A stretch of DNA of 61,739 nucleotides from assembly GCA_910586765.1 (NCBI GenBank), contig CAJUJJ010000018.1:1-61739 (forward strand), in the 5' to 3' direction. Shown here piece by piece: positions 24,052-33,066 of the stretch (positions are counted from its first letter, which is position 1; every line of letters starts with the position of its first letter). The notes below the pieces were generated by a model. The model made no database searches, was not told the origin of the DNA, and was given only the letters and a program-made list of their open reading frames with translations. Made by a program: the position numbers and the translations under genes. The DNA comes from an uncultured Clostridia bacterium. Lineage in GTDB: Bacteria > Bacillota > Clostridia > Lachnospirales > Anaerotignaceae.

Positions 24052-24096
24052 TATTTTGTAAAAAAGGGAGAATTTTATATATTCTCCCATAATATT

Positions 24097-24681
24097 TTAG
24101 CGTTCGAATACCACAACATAACAACCTAAAACCTGTTCACAGGGTATAGCAGCAGCATTTTGTACAGAAAATTTTTGTTTTTGGTACTGTATTTTAGGTT
24201 CTGTAGAAAATGCAGGCAATGTTTTTCCAGTACTGATGCCGTTAGCATCGGCTTCAGAAAAATTCCACGCAAATTCACAATTACAAAATTCTTTATTTGC
24301 AATAATTTGCTCTGAAGAACGTAATTGTATCTCTTTTTCGATAAAGAAACAGCCATCATTATCTTTTTCAGCAGGACAACTGCCTTCAATGCCTACAGTG
24401 GTAAAACTGATTGTTAAAAATGGAGCGATAAAAGTAACAGTATTGTTTTTTACTTGATAAGAAATGTTGTCATTTTTACTGTTCCAATGTCCTATATTTA
24501 GCCAACCACGTTTTCCATAGGCTTCTACAGCTGTGTTAAATTCAATATATATTGTATTATCTGATTTGATTTCTGCATTAATTCGTAAAACAGGTCTGAG
24601 AGAATGAAAGCCATTAGGCAAAAGTGCACGAAGTTTATCTTGTTCTACTTCATACGCCATAACAAATTGTTCAATTTTCAT
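24097..24681 (-). CDS. Hypothetical protein, 194 aa (acetoacetate-decarboxylase-like start)
   Basis: The N-terminal pattern Tyr-Glu-Val-Glu-x-x-Lys-Leu-Arg-Ala-Leu-Leu-Pro-x-Gly-Phe and Pro-Val-Leu-Arg-Ile-Asn-Ala-Glu-Ile recalls uncharacterised clostridial proteins distantly similar to the acetoacetate decarboxylase/DUF2071 fold. The match is by pattern only. The Cys-rich centre (Gly-Ser-Cys-Pro-Ala-Glu-Lys-Asp; Cys-Asn-Cys-Glu) is notable. No membrane or signal segment. Start ATG 24681 follows AAAGGGTG; a longer in-frame start runs through the upstream terminator hairpin at 24725-24760 and is rejected. Confidence 0.65.
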   Translation of the reverse strand: MKIEQFVMAYEVEQDKLRALLPNGFHSLRPVLRINAEIKSDNTIYIEFNTAVEAYGKRGWLNIGHWNSKNDNISYQVKNNTVTFIAPFLTISFTTVGIEGSCPAEKDNDGCFFIEKEIQLRSSEQIIANKEFCNCEFAWNFSEADANGISTGKTLPAFSTEPKIQYQKQKFSVQNAAAIPCEQVLGCYVVVFER

Positions 24682-24724
24682 TGTACACACCCTTTCTTGA
24701 TTATGGTTGCTCTTAATAGTGAAA

Positions 24725-24763
24725 AAAAATCCCTTTTTACAAATGAAAAAAGGGATTTTTAAA
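24725..24763. terminator. Hairpin terminator
   Basis: Stem aaaaaaatccctttt / aaaagggattttt with A/T tracts on both sides, between the 194-aa gene and the upstream truncated gene. Confidence 0.7.
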
Positions 24764-24770
24764 AACAAAA

Positions 24771-24884
24771 TTATTTTCTATCAACTTGAGAAAATTTAGC
24801 TATAGTATAAACAGCTTTGTGTTCTGTAATTTTATGACAAATGTTTTTTGATATTAAATAATTATAGATTTCGATTTTATCCAT
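24771..24884 (-). pseudogene. Truncated prolyl-tRNA editing (ProX/YbaK-like) domain, N-terminal remnant
   Basis: A 37-residue reading frame on the minus strand: Met-Asp-Lys-Ile-Glu-Ile-Tyr-Asn-Tyr-Leu, then His-Lys-Ile-Thr-Glu-His-Lys-Ala-Val-Tyr-Thr-Ile. This matches the start of ProX/PrdX-type proteins, which deacylate mischarged tRNA-Pro and are usually about 160 residues long. The frame stops soon after the first beta strands, and no continuation follows before the terminator. It is probably a deletion remnant with no editing activity. Confidence 0.5.
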
Positions 24885-24998
24885 AATTTCATATCGTTTT
24901 CAGATTAAAGCTTGCTGATTTACAATAATCTAAGTATACTACATTATAATTGTTAAGTCAAAATATGAAAAAGAGAGAATTTACTAATGTTTTATCAA

Positions 24999-26183
24999 TT
25001 ATTCTGTTGCTTTTTCATATCTATTTGTAGTTTTTGGATTTGATTGTTCTTTATGTTTTTTTACAATTTTGTAAACACCTACTGTCAATAATGGAACAAC
25101 GTATATAATCAAAAATGCGTAAGCAAGACCATTGTATACAGTAGCAATTAAATCAATAATACCAATTCTAGAAAGTATCATAGCACCAATCAGTATACCC
25201 AATGTAAGTATAGATTGCTGAGAACGTGTCATTTCATTTTTATGCAATTCTCCTAAGCCATTGTTCACACGTTCAATACAAGCATGAATAATACCTGTAG
25301 ATGTTTCAATGAGTGTCCAGCCCATAACAATACCAAATATACCAATTACAACAGGGCCAGCAACACCTTGCATCATAGATAACCAAGGTACAGAAGCACC
25401 CAATACTTCTTCATTAGGATAGAAACACATTACAGCGAAATAAGTTAAAAACCAAGGAACTGTCATTAAAACGCCACCTATAATACCGCTGATAATAGAT
25501 TCACTTGTTTTTGTCTGTCTTTTGATAGTAAAGAAAGAAGAAGGTACTACAACTAAATTGTAAGCACAATATAATATACCGCTCCATAATATAGTAGGAG
25601 CTGTTGCATTTGATACAAAACTTGTGTCATTTGTTGCAAAGACTTGTGACATATTTTCATGATTGTTACTGATAACAATTACTGCAAAAATAATGTATCC
25701 TACATAAAGTGCGACAGTGCCATAAGTTTCAAAACGTTCAATTAAACGTTCTCCAAAAAAGTTCAATACACCTACAACGATTGTGATAGCAGCAACACCT
25801 ACCCAGTAATTAAGACCAAGTGTCTGCTCTACAATAGAGCCTGTTGCAGAAGCCATAACAGCTATAATAACAATCATAAACAAGAAATAAACCACATCAA
25901 AAACAATCCAAAGAGGGCCTCCGATTTCTTTTATAAAAGATTTGTAGTCATAAACTTTGTATAAACGAATAAGTTCGAATGAAAGTGCTGCAATAATAGC
26001 AAATCCTAAAAAAGTACCTACACCAGCTAACCAGCCCATAGCACCAAATTTTGCACCATATTCTACAATTTCACGTCCAGTAGCATAACCACCACCAATT
26101 AAAACAGATTGCAAAACGATACCTGGTAATATCAATTTACCAAAAGCACCATCAAAAAAATTTTTTTTGTTTTCCATAATCAT
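24999..26183 (-). CDS. YkvI-family membrane transporter
   Basis: A 394-residue membrane protein with about ten hydrophobic helices. It matches the YkvI family (APC/LeuT-like superfamily): an early Gly-Gly-Gly-Tyr-Ala-Thr-Gly-Arg-Glu break in helix 1 (about residues 30-38), a Gly-Val-Leu-Asn-Phe-Phe-Gly-Glu-Arg segment, and Gly-Trp-Thr-Leu-Ile-Glu-Thr-Ser-Thr-Gly. The substrate is unknown; an amino acid or related cation-coupled solute is likely. ATG 26183 (or 26177) with GGGGAATG upstream. Lies on the opposite strand inside the split rplA-rplJ cluster. Confidence 0.85.
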   Translation of the reverse strand: MIMENKKNFFDGAFGKLILPGIVLQSVLIGGGYATGREIVEYGAKFGAMGWLAGVGTFLGFAIIAALSFELIRLYKVYDYKSFIKEIGGPLWIVFDVVYFLFMIVIIAVMASATGSIVEQTLGLNYWVGVAAITIVVGVLNFFGERLIERFETYGTVALYVGYIIFAVIVISNNHENMSQVFATNDTSFVSNATAPTILWSGILYCAYNLVVVPSSFFTIKRQTKTSESIISGIIGGVLMTVPWFLTYFAVMCFYPNEEVLGASVPWLSMMQGVAGPVVIGIFGIVMGWTLIETSTGIIHACIERVNNGLGELHKNEMTRSQQSILTLGILIGAMILSRIGIIDLIATVYNGLAYAFLIIYVVPLLTVGVYKIVKKHKEQSNPKTTNRYEKATE

Positions 26184-26625
26184 TCCCCGCTTTCATTTGT
26201 AAAAGAAAACAATATTATAACAAATATTCATTTTGGGAGAATATGGAAATTAAATGATATTCCTATCAATTCTCTCAAAATGATATGAAATATTACTTTA
26301 TTTCATATCATTTGTCAATAGTATAATTTTTGAAATTTTTAGCAGCAATAGCATAATATTATTGTAAAAAATTCTACTATTTTTATTGTTTTGTATAGAA
26401 AAAGTAGCTCTGTTGTTTGATATTAAGTCGTATTATGAATAAAAAAATGCAGTTATTTTAATATTTTATGGTGTTTTGTATAGAATATTGTATGATTGCA
26501 TAAAATTTGATTAAAAACAATATATTTTTTATTTAATTTGTATAAATATGCACTATAATATTGTGACTGTTTATTTATGACGAATATAATATACAAAAAA
26601 TAATAAAAAGAAATACAGAAAAATA
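26184..26625. other. Intergenic region, no gene seen
   Basis: Very AT-rich. An inverted repeat (tgatattcctatcaattctctcaaaatgatatgaaat and nearby strands) lies just upstream of the YkvI-family gene and may be its operator. I see no ORF or RNA that I can support. Confidence 0.4.
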
Positions 26626-26654
26626 TTGACATTTGATATAGGACATGATATAGT
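26626..26654 (+). promoter_or_regulatory. Sigma-A promoter of rplJ-rplL
   Basis: Near-consensus TTGACA (26626-26631), 17-nt spacer, TATAGT (26649-26654). Start site about 26661, directly ahead of the L10 leader. Confidence 0.85.
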
Positions 26655-26664
26655 GTAACAGTTG

Positions 26665-26766
26665 AAAAAAATATTGCCGTAGACAGCAGGTGCATAAGCG
26701 GAAATCCTGCCGAGGAAAGTTGTTAAAATCATTCTCTCTTTGTCTGCGTCAAAGAGATTTTTTTTA
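26665..26766 (+). ncRNA. Ribosomal protein L10 leader (autoregulatory RNA)
   Basis: The conserved L10 leader core is visible: ccgtagacagcaggtgc, then the kink-turn-like segment and aatcctgccgagg. A terminator-like hairpin ctcttt gtctgcgt aaagag with eight Ts follows at 26736-26765. L10(L12)4 binding to such leaders represses rplJ-rplL. Here the final hairpin suggests attenuation of transcription. Confidence 0.9.
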
Positions 26767-26824
26767 TGTTTTTTACAGATAAAAAAGATTTTCTTTTCTA
26801 TATGATTTAAGGAGGTGTAAAGAA

Positions 26825-27325
26825 ATGGCAAAAGTAGAACAAAAAAAGGTTATCGTTGATGAAATCAAACAAAAACTGGAAAAAGCTTCTTCTGTTGTTG
26901 TGGTAAATGCAAGAGGTTTGACAGTAGAACAAGATACAGCATTGAGAAAGAGTTTAAGAGAAGCTGGCGTTGACTATAAAGTATATAAAAATACAATGGT
27001 ACGTTTTGCAATTAAAGATACACAGTTTGAAGGTTTAGAGCCATACTTGGAAGGTCCAAGTACATTTGCATTTAGCTATGAAGATGCAACAGCAGCAGCT
27101 GCTATATTGAGCAAAACAGCAAAAGATATTAAAGTATTAGAATTTAAAGCTGGTGTAGTAGAAGGTATCACATATGATGCAGAAGGTATGAAAGCGATTG
27201 CTGAAATTCCTTCCAGAGAGGTATTGCTTTCCAAACTTTTGGGCAGCTTCAAATCTCCAATTTCTTCCTTTGCACGTGTTATCAAACAAATTGCAGAAAA
27301 AGATGGAGAGCAGGCAGCAGAATAA
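26825..27325 (+). CDS. rplJ: 50S ribosomal protein L10
   Basis: A 166-residue L10. It contains the conserved Val-Val-Val-Asn-Ala-Arg-Gly-Leu-Thr and Leu-Arg-x-Ala-Gly-Val-Asp-Tyr-Lys-Val-Tyr-Lys-Asn-Thr motifs near residues 22-60, and a C-terminal helix that holds L7/L12 dimers. Base of the L12 stalk. AAGGAGGTG precedes ATG 26825. First gene after the L10 leader, followed 51 nt later by rplL. Confidence 0.97.
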   Translation: MAKVEQKKVIVDEIKQKLEKASSVVVVNARGLTVEQDTALRKSLREAGVDYKVYKNTMVRFAIKDTQFEGLEPYLEGPSTFAFSYEDATAAAAILSKTAKDIKVLEFKAGVVEGITYDAEGMKAIAEIPSREVLLSKLLGSFKSPISSFARVIKQIAEKDGEQAAE

Positions 27326-27376
27326 TACAAAAATCATTTGAAAATATCGTATAAAAAATTATGGAGGTGCTTTAAA

Positions 27377-27754
27377 ATGGCAAAATTATCAATTGAAGAA
27401 ATCATTGCAGCAGTAGAAGAATTGACTGTATTAGAACTGAATGACTTAGTAAAAGCAGCAGAAGAAAAATTTGGTGTATCCGCAGCAGCAGGCGTAGCAG
27501 TAGTAGCAGGCCCAGCAGCAGGCGGTGCAGCAGCAGAAGAAAAAACAGAATTTGATGTGGAATTAACAGAAGTTGGTTCTGAAAAAATCAAAGTAATCAA
27601 AGCTGTTAGAGAAGTAACAGGTCTTGGATTAAAAGAAGCAAAAGAAGTAGTTGACAATGCTCCTAAGGTATTGAAAGAACAAGTTTCTAAAGAAGAAGCT
27701 GAAGAAATCAAAACAAAACTTTCTGAAGTTGGTGCAACAGTAACATTAAAATAA
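27377..27754 (+). CDS. rplL: 50S ribosomal protein L7/L12
   Basis: A 125-residue L7/L12. It has an N-terminal dimerisation helix (Leu-Ser-Ile-Glu-Glu-Ile-Ile), an Ala/Gly-rich hinge at about 38-55, and a C-terminal domain with Lys-Val-Ile-Lys-Ala-Val-Arg-Glu-Val-Thr-Gly-Leu-Gly-Leu-Lys-Glu-Ala-Lys that recruits translation GTPases. ATG 27377 with TGGAGGTG upstream; a longer in-frame start covers the ribosome site and is rejected. Followed by a terminator rather than rpoB. Confidence 0.97.
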   Translation: MAKLSIEEIIAAVEELTVLELNDLVKAAEEKFGVSAAAGVAVVAGPAAGGAAAEEKTEFDVELTEVGSEKIKVIKAVREVTGLGLKEAKEVVDNAPKVLKEQVSKEEAEEIKTKLSEVGATVTLK

Positions 27755-27773
27755 TGTGTCAAAAAAAAATAAA

Positions 27774-27803
27774 ACGGTATGCTGTATGGCATACCGTTTT
27801 TTA
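27774..27803 (+). terminator. Intrinsic terminator of rplJL
   Basis: Stem acggtatgc / gcataccgt and a T run; separates rplJL from the downstream genes. Confidence 0.85.
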
Positions 27804-27832
27804 GTATAATGATATTGAGGGGGAGAAATACT

Positions 27833-28660
27833 ATGAAGTGGAAAAATAAAATAGCTGTATTTGTAGGTGCAACATTGTTTTGCTGTAGCATATTTGCAGG
27901 CTGTGACGATATTAACATAGAAGATATTGCTGTAGAAGATGTACAAGAGCAATATATTGATACAGAATATGAGGAAGTACAGAATACAGAAATAGAAAAT
28001 AACAATACAAATAATGAAGATATAGAAACAGTGGAAGTAGCGAGTGTAGTAGATGGAGATACCATAAAGGTGTATTTAGGGGGAGAAAGGTATACCATTC
28101 GAATGATAGGAATTGATACCCCTGAAAGTGTTCACCCAGATGCGTCTAAAAATACGATATATGGACAAAAAGCAAGTGATTACGCAAAACAAAATATTGA
28201 AAAGGGACAAACAGTATATTTAAGTAAAGATGTTTCAGATAGAGATAAATATGATAGATTGTTGAGATATGTGTGGTTGGAAAAACCTACTGATGTGAAT
28301 GATGAAAATGAAATTAGAGAAAAAATGTATAATGCGAGGGTAGTGTTAGATGGCTATGCTAATGTATATGAATATGCACCAAATAATACATTGTATGATT
28401 TGTTTTTGTCATTTGAAGCAGAAGCGGCACAAAATAATAGAGGACTTTGGGCAGAAAATGGATTGAATACAGAGAATATAGAAAAAGAAGAAGCACAAAA
28501 AGAAGCAGAAGAAGATATTTTTATAGGAAATAAAAATAGTAAAAAACTGCATAGCTCTCATTGTACCGATTTACCTCAAGAAAAAAATAGGGTATATTTT
28601 GATAGTAAAGAGGAAGCAATAGAACAAGGTTATGAAGTAGATAGTAGATGTATAAAATAA
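27833..28660 (+). CDS. Thermonuclease-family lipoprotein with Ada-type metal-binding C-terminus
   Basis: A 275-residue protein. A lipoprotein signal ends at Phe-Ala-Gly-Cys (about residue 23), followed by an acidic linker (about 24-68). A staphylococcal-nuclease domain (about 69-215) holds Val-Asp-Gly-Asp-Thr-Ile-Lys-Val, Gly-Ile-Asp-Thr-Pro-Glu-Ser and Tyr-Asp-Arg-Leu-Leu-Arg-Tyr-Val catalytic elements. A C-terminal Ada-like metal-binding module follows (Gly-Asn-Lys-Asn-Ser-Lys-Lys-Leu-His ... His-Cys ... Ser-Arg-Cys). It probably degrades extracellular nucleic acid at the cell surface. GAGGGGGAG precedes ATG 27833. A co-directional GNAT gene follows 12 nt later. Confidence 0.88.
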   Translation: MKWKNKIAVFVGATLFCCSIFAGCDDINIEDIAVEDVQEQYIDTEYEEVQNTEIENNNTNNEDIETVEVASVVDGDTIKVYLGGERYTIRMIGIDTPESVHPDASKNTIYGQKASDYAKQNIEKGQTVYLSKDVSDRDKYDRLLRYVWLEKPTDVNDENEIREKMYNARVVLDGYANVYEYAPNNTLYDLFLSFEAEAAQNNRGLWAENGLNTENIEKEEAQKEAEEDIFIGNKNSKKLHSSHCTDLPQEKNRVYFDSKEEAIEQGYEVDSRCIK

Positions 28661-28672
28661 AGGAAGTTTTAT

Positions 28673-29203
28673 ATGGAATTTGAAAAATTAAAAAGCGAAG
28701 ATATAAAAAGTATGTATCATTTGATGCAACAGGCATTTCCAGCAGAACAAATGCGTGAATATAAAAGTCATCAGATATTGTATGATAAAGGCTATTTTGA
28801 AGCATTTGGAAAAAAAGATGAATGTGGAAATGTTATGGCAGTAATTAGTATATGGAAATTAGAAGAAATACGATATATAGAGCATTTGGTTGTAAAACAA
28901 GAATTGAGAGGAAAAGGGATTGGTGAGAAGTTAGTTCAATTTGCATTTCAAAAAGAGAAAGCCCCTTTTTTATTGGAAGTAGAATTACCTGAAAATGATA
29001 TTGCAAAGAGGAGAATAGATTTTTATAAAAGATTGGGTATGTATTATAATGATTATGAATATTTTCAACCACCATGGAAAAAAGAGTATGGTATGTTGCC
29101 TTTAAGATTTATGACATATCCTGAAAAAATTGATGAAAAAACATTTCAAAAGTATAAAAATATGCTTTATCAAAATGTATATTTTTATATTGGAAAACGA
29201 TGA
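28673..29203 (+). CDS. GNAT family N-acetyltransferase
   Basis: A 176-residue acetyltransferase with the CoA-binding motif Val-Lys-Gln-Glu-Leu-Arg-Gly-Lys-Gly-Ile-Gly-Glu-Lys-Leu (about residues 74-87) and a C-terminal Phe-Tyr-Lys-Arg-Leu-Gly-Met pattern. Substrate unknown. It starts at ATG 28673 after AAGGAAG. Sits 12 nt behind the nuclease gene and 16 nt ahead of another GNAT gene, so the three are probably one transcript. Confidence 0.85.
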   Translation: MEFEKLKSEDIKSMYHLMQQAFPAEQMREYKSHQILYDKGYFEAFGKKDECGNVMAVISIWKLEEIRYIEHLVVKQELRGKGIGEKLVQFAFQKEKAPFLLEVELPENDIAKRRIDFYKRLGMYYNDYEYFQPPWKKEYGMLPLRFMTYPEKIDEKTFQKYKNMLYQNVYFYIGKR

Positions 29204-29219
29204 TAAAAAGGAGTTATAA

Positions 29220-29855
29220 ATGATTACAATTAGAAATGAAAAAGAAGCAGATTATAATAAAGTAGAAGAAATAACAAGAAAAGCATTTTATAATTTGTAT
29301 ATTCCTGGCTGTGTAGAACATTATTTAGTTCATATTATGAGAAACCATATTGATTTTATACCAGAATTAGATTTTGTATTAGAAAAGGAAAATGAAGTAA
29401 TAGGAAATATTATGTATACAAAATCAAAGTTAATAGACGAAAGTGGAGAAGAAAAACAAATAATAACATTTGGGCCTGTTTGTATATTGCCACAATATCA
29501 GAGAATGGGTTATGGAAAAATGCTTATAGAACATTCTTTTCAGAAGGCAATAGAAATGGGTTATGATGTTATTGTAATATTTGGAAGTCCAAGTAATTAT
29601 GTTAGTTTGGGATTTCAAAGCTGTAAAAAATATCATATTTGTGATGAAAATGGAAAATATCCAACAGCAATGATGATAAAGGAATTAAAACAAAATGCCT
29701 TAGAAGGGAAAAAATGGACATACTATTATAGTGATATTATGAATGTTGATGAAAAGGAAGCACAAAAATTTGATGAAAATTTTGAGAAAATAGAAAAAAG
29801 ATATCAAAAAAGCCAAGAAGAATTTTATATTTATAGTCATTCTTTTGTAGAATAA
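29220..29855 (+). CDS. GNAT family N-acetyltransferase (YhbS-like)
   Basis: A 211-residue acetyltransferase resembling the YhbS group. It has Gly-Pro-Val-Cys-Ile-Leu-Pro-x-Tyr-Gln-Arg-Met-Gly-Tyr-Gly-Lys-Met-Leu-Ile (about residues 86-104) as the CoA site, and Gly-Ser-Pro-Ser-Asn-Tyr-Val-Ser-Leu-Gly-Phe as the conserved C-terminal motif. Substrate unknown. AAAAGGAG lies 7 nt before ATG 29220. Last gene of the nuclease-GNAT-GNAT run. Confidence 0.87.
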   Translation: MITIRNEKEADYNKVEEITRKAFYNLYIPGCVEHYLVHIMRNHIDFIPELDFVLEKENEVIGNIMYTKSKLIDESGEEKQIITFGPVCILPQYQRMGYGKMLIEHSFQKAIEMGYDVIVIFGSPSNYVSLGFQSCKKYHICDENGKYPTAMMIKELKQNALEGKKWTYYYSDIMNVDEKEAQKFDENFEKIEKRYQKSQEEFYIYSHSFVE

Positions 29856-30054
29856 CATTATGTAAAAATATACAATAATTTTAATAATATTTTGTATAGA
29901 AAGTATAAAATATTAGTGTTTGAAAAAAAAGTCATAAAAAAAGAAGGAATTTTCTATTTTTTATAGAATATTTAAAACTATAATGAAAATACTATAAAAA
30001 AGTCGATAACGCAACGAGTATATAAAATAAAACCATATTAAGGGGGAGATTGCG

Positions 30055-30471
30055 ATGATACAAATTTTGATAGGCGAAAAAGGCGAAGGAAAAACAAAAC
30101 GTTTAATTGATATGTCAAATGAAGCAGGAAAATTGTCTGATGGACATATTGTGTTTATTGATGATGACAATAGACATATGTATGATTTGCACTACAATAT
30201 TCGTTTTGTAGATACTACAGGATTTAGAATGGAAGACCAAAGAATATTCTTTGGATTTATATGTGGTATATTATCTCAAGATGGAGATATTGAAAAAATT
30301 TATATTGATGGCTTGAACAATATTGTAAAATATATGACAGATGATGATTTGTTTGCTTTTATCAATGAATTAGAAAAATTGTCTGAAAAAGCAAATGTTG
30401 ATTTTATTATGACAATTAGCCGTGATAAAGAAACAATACCAGAAGCATTAAAAAGCTATTTGATTTCCTAA
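30055..30471 (+). CDS. P-loop ATP-binding protein, 138 aa
   Basis: A small protein with a Walker A-like Gly-Glu-Lys-Gly-Glu-Gly-Lys-Thr-Lys (about residues 7-15), a hydrophobic strand ending in Phe-Ile-Asp-Asp-Asp, and a Walker B-like Ile-Tyr-Ile-Asp-Gly-Leu. It resembles the small clostridial proteins often annotated as twitching-motility or ATP-binding proteins; true function is unknown. GGGGGAG lies before ATG 30055. Followed 4 nt later by a radical SAM gene, probably co-transcribed. Confidence 0.75.
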   Translation: MIQILIGEKGEGKTKRLIDMSNEAGKLSDGHIVFIDDDNRHMYDLHYNIRFVDTTGFRMEDQRIFFGFICGILSQDGDIEKIYIDGLNNIVKYMTDDDLFAFINELEKLSEKANVDFIMTISRDKETIPEALKSYLIS

Positions 30472-30475
30472 AAGT

Positions 30476-31420
30476 ATGGAACAATATATTTATAACCGAT
30501 ATGCTGTTTATTTAAAAGAGCATTATGGACAGAAAATTTATAAATTGCCTGTGCATATTCCAGTTTCGTGTCCAAATCGTAAAAATGGCAGATATGGTTG
30601 TACCTATTGCGGTCAAAAGGGCGGCGGATTGGAACAGAAATCCGACGCTTTTTCTGTTGAGGGGCAGCTAAAGGGGAATATGGCATATATTTCAAAAAGA
30701 TATAAAGCAGAAAAATTTATAGCATATTTTCAGAGCTTTACAAATACCTATTTATGTTTAGAAGAATTTCAAAAATATATGCAGCAGGCAGTACAACAAA
30801 ATATAGTAGAAATTGCTGTTTCTACAAGACCAGATTGTATTAGACAGGAATATTTAGAAGTGTTAAAACAACTGTCTGAAAAAAATGGTGTAGAGATTAC
30901 AGTGGAGTTAGGATTGCAAACGGCAAATTATCATAGTCTTGAAAAAATAAATAGAGGGCATACATTAGCAGAATATATTGAAGCTTGTATGCTTATAAAA
31001 CAGTATGGATTTCATTTGTGTAGTCATGTTATATTAAATTTGCCTTATGATGAAAAAATTGATGTGATAGAAAGTGCAAAGCTGGTGTCGGTAATGAAAA
31101 ACGACTATGTAAAACTGCATAGCTTGTATATTGAAAAAGGTACAAAAATGGCAGAAGAATATGAAAAAGGAATGTTTGAAATCTGTAGTGTAGAAGAATA
31201 TAAAGAAAGAGTAAAATTGTTTTTAGAATATATTTCGCCAACGATATGGGTGCAAAGGCTTTTGGGCAGAGCACCAGAAGAAGATACCCTTTTTGCAAAT
31301 TGGGGACAAAGTTGGTGGAAAATACGAGATGAAATAGAGCAGGAAATGATAGCAGAAAACAGATACCAAAGTAAGAAATTCCATTATTTGGGTGGAAAAG
31401 GAGTAAAAGAGTTTTTTTAA
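30476..31420 (+). CDS. Radical SAM protein, TIGR01212 (YtqA) family
   Basis: A 314-residue radical SAM protein. The cluster motif is Cys-x9-Cys-x2-Cys (Val-Ser-Cys-Pro-Asn-Arg ... Tyr-Gly-Cys-Thr-Tyr-Cys-Gly), as in the YtqA family. Downstream Phe-Gln-Ser-Phe-Thr-Asn-Thr-Tyr, Val-Ser-Thr-Arg-Pro-Asp-Cys and Glu-Leu-Gly-Leu-Gln-Thr support the assignment. The reaction is undetermined, with proposed RNA-modification links for relatives. The ribosome site is weak and start ATG 30476 lies just after the previous stop, suggesting coupling. Confidence 0.9.
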   Translation: MEQYIYNRYAVYLKEHYGQKIYKLPVHIPVSCPNRKNGRYGCTYCGQKGGGLEQKSDAFSVEGQLKGNMAYISKRYKAEKFIAYFQSFTNTYLCLEEFQKYMQQAVQQNIVEIAVSTRPDCIRQEYLEVLKQLSEKNGVEITVELGLQTANYHSLEKINRGHTLAEYIEACMLIKQYGFHLCSHVILNLPYDEKIDVIESAKLVSVMKNDYVKLHSLYIEKGTKMAEEYEKGMFEICSVEEYKERVKLFLEYISPTIWVQRLLGRAPEEDTLFANWGQSWWKIRDEIEQEMIAENRYQSKKFHYLGGKGVKEFF

Positions 31421-31746
31421 ATAAAGAAGGTTTATAATATTATTTGAATTACTCTAAATCAAGAATTGTATTGCAGTTTAAAGGCTATGGCAATATTGGA
31501 AATTATGGTAATACCACAACAATAAGCATTAAAAGAAATACTTTGTTTAGAAATATTTTAATTTTCTAAAAAAGCTAGAAATTTTAAGCGATTTTTGATA
31601 ATATTTAAGATATTAAAAATGAATGATAATTGTTTGTAAATTTTCCCCGATATTACAAACAAAAACGTAATATTTTAAATAATTCATTTTTTATATATTT
31701 TCCCGAAAAAAACTGTAAATTGAATATTTTAAAGGAGGCGTTACCA
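31421..31746. other. Intergenic region before the CoA-transferase gene
   Basis: AT-rich region of 326 bp with no supported gene. It carries the AAAGGAGG ribosome site (31731-31738) of the CoA-transferase gene. I could not define a promoter or RNA element with confidence. Confidence 0.4.
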
Positions 31747-33060
31747 ATGGGAAATCGTTTTGAAGAAATGTATAAGCAAAAATTAGCAAGCCCAGAAGAA
31801 GTAGCAACATATGTAAAGTCAGGTAATATTTGTGCTTGTCCTACAGCATTAGGTGAACCATCATCTATTATAAAAGCAGTAGGAGAAAGAGCAAGAAAAG
31901 GTGAAATTGAAAATGTATACCATCATGCGATATTGTCAGTAAAACCTGGTTCTGCTTTTTTAGACCCAGAATTAAGAGGAAGATATGATTATGTTTCTTG
32001 GTTTACAAGTGGTCCAGGAAGAAAGGGAATACAGCAGGGATTGTATGATTATATACCTAACCACTATAGTACAATGCCATTGTATTGGACAGAAGTAATG
32101 CCAAGATTAGATGTATTTTATGCAGAAGTTTCTCCTATGGATAAACATGGATATTTTTCTTTTGGAATGTCAGGAGCAGAAATACCAGCTATGCCAGAAA
32201 GAGCAAGCATTATACTTTTGGAAGTAAATAAAAAAATGCCAAGAACATTTGGTAATAATTTAATACACATTTCACAAGTAACAGCAGTATGTGAAAGTGA
32301 TAGACCACTTTCAGAACTGCAAAATCCACCATTGTCAGAAAATGATAAAAAAATAGGTGGTATGATAGCAGAATTAGTACCAGATGGTGCAACATTGCAG
32401 TTAGGTATAGGCGGTATACCTAATGCAGTAGGTATATTATTGAAAGATAAACAAGATTTAGGTATTCACACAGAAATGTTTACAGATAGTATGGTAGACT
32501 TATTGGAATGTGGTGCTGTTACAAATAAGAAAAAGCCAATTAACAAAGGTAAAACGATTGCAACATTGGCATGGGGAACACAAAAAATGTATGATTATGT
32601 AGACGATAATCCTTCATTTGAAATGCACCCAGTAAGCTATACAAATGACCCTTATATTATAGGACAGCATGACAATTTTATTTCTGTTAATGCAGCAGTA
32701 GAGATTGACTTATTTGGACAAGTTTGTGCAGAAAGTATAGGCACAAAACATTACAGCGGAAGTGGCGGACAATTAGACTATGTAAGAGGGGCTAATTTGT
32801 CCAAAGGTGGAAAAGGCTTTATTGCAATGCAGTCTACAGCAAAAGATGGTACAATTTCAAAAATCAAACCTGTATTAACACCTGGTTCTATTGTAACAAC
32901 AGGTAAAAATGATGTAGATTATATTGTAACAGAAAATGGCGTAGCAAGATTAAAAGGATTGACAGCAGGAGAAAGAGCAAAACTTTTAATTTCATTAGCT
33001 GCACCACAGTTTAGAGAAGAATTGACATTTGAAGCAAAAAAAATGTATTTAATGGTATAA
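31747..33060 (+). CDS. Acetyl-CoA hydrolase/transferase family protein (butyryl- or 4-hydroxybutyryl-CoA:acetate CoA-transferase)
   Basis: A 437-residue family I CoA-transferase. The active-site Glu lies in Gln-Val-Cys-Ala-Glu-Ser-Ile-Gly, followed by the Gly-Ser-Gly-Gly-Gln-Leu-Asp-Tyr motif shared by 4-hydroxybutyrate and butyryl-CoA:acetate CoA-transferases. Gly-Ile-Gly-Gly-Ile-Pro-Asn-Ala also fits. It would swap CoA between an acyl-CoA and acetate in fermentation; the exact acyl group cannot be told from sequence. ATG 31747 follows AAAGGAGG with 8 nt; a longer in-frame start is not supported. Confidence 0.9.
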   Translation: MGNRFEEMYKQKLASPEEVATYVKSGNICACPTALGEPSSIIKAVGERARKGEIENVYHHAILSVKPGSAFLDPELRGRYDYVSWFTSGPGRKGIQQGLYDYIPNHYSTMPLYWTEVMPRLDVFYAEVSPMDKHGYFSFGMSGAEIPAMPERASIILLEVNKKMPRTFGNNLIHISQVTAVCESDRPLSELQNPPLSENDKKIGGMIAELVPDGATLQLGIGGIPNAVGILLKDKQDLGIHTEMFTDSMVDLLECGAVTNKKKPINKGKTIATLAWGTQKMYDYVDDNPSFEMHPVSYTNDPYIIGQHDNFISVNAAVEIDLFGQVCAESIGTKHYSGSGGQLDYVRGANLSKGGKGFIAMQSTAKDGTISKIKPVLTPGSIVTTGKNDVDYIVTENGVARLKGLTAGERAKLLISLAAPQFREELTFEAKKMYLMV

Positions 33061-33066
33061 AAAGTG

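Noticed and set aside
24682..24768. Longer N-terminus for the 194-aa protein
   Set aside because: The extension reads through a clear terminator hairpin and lacks a ribosome site.
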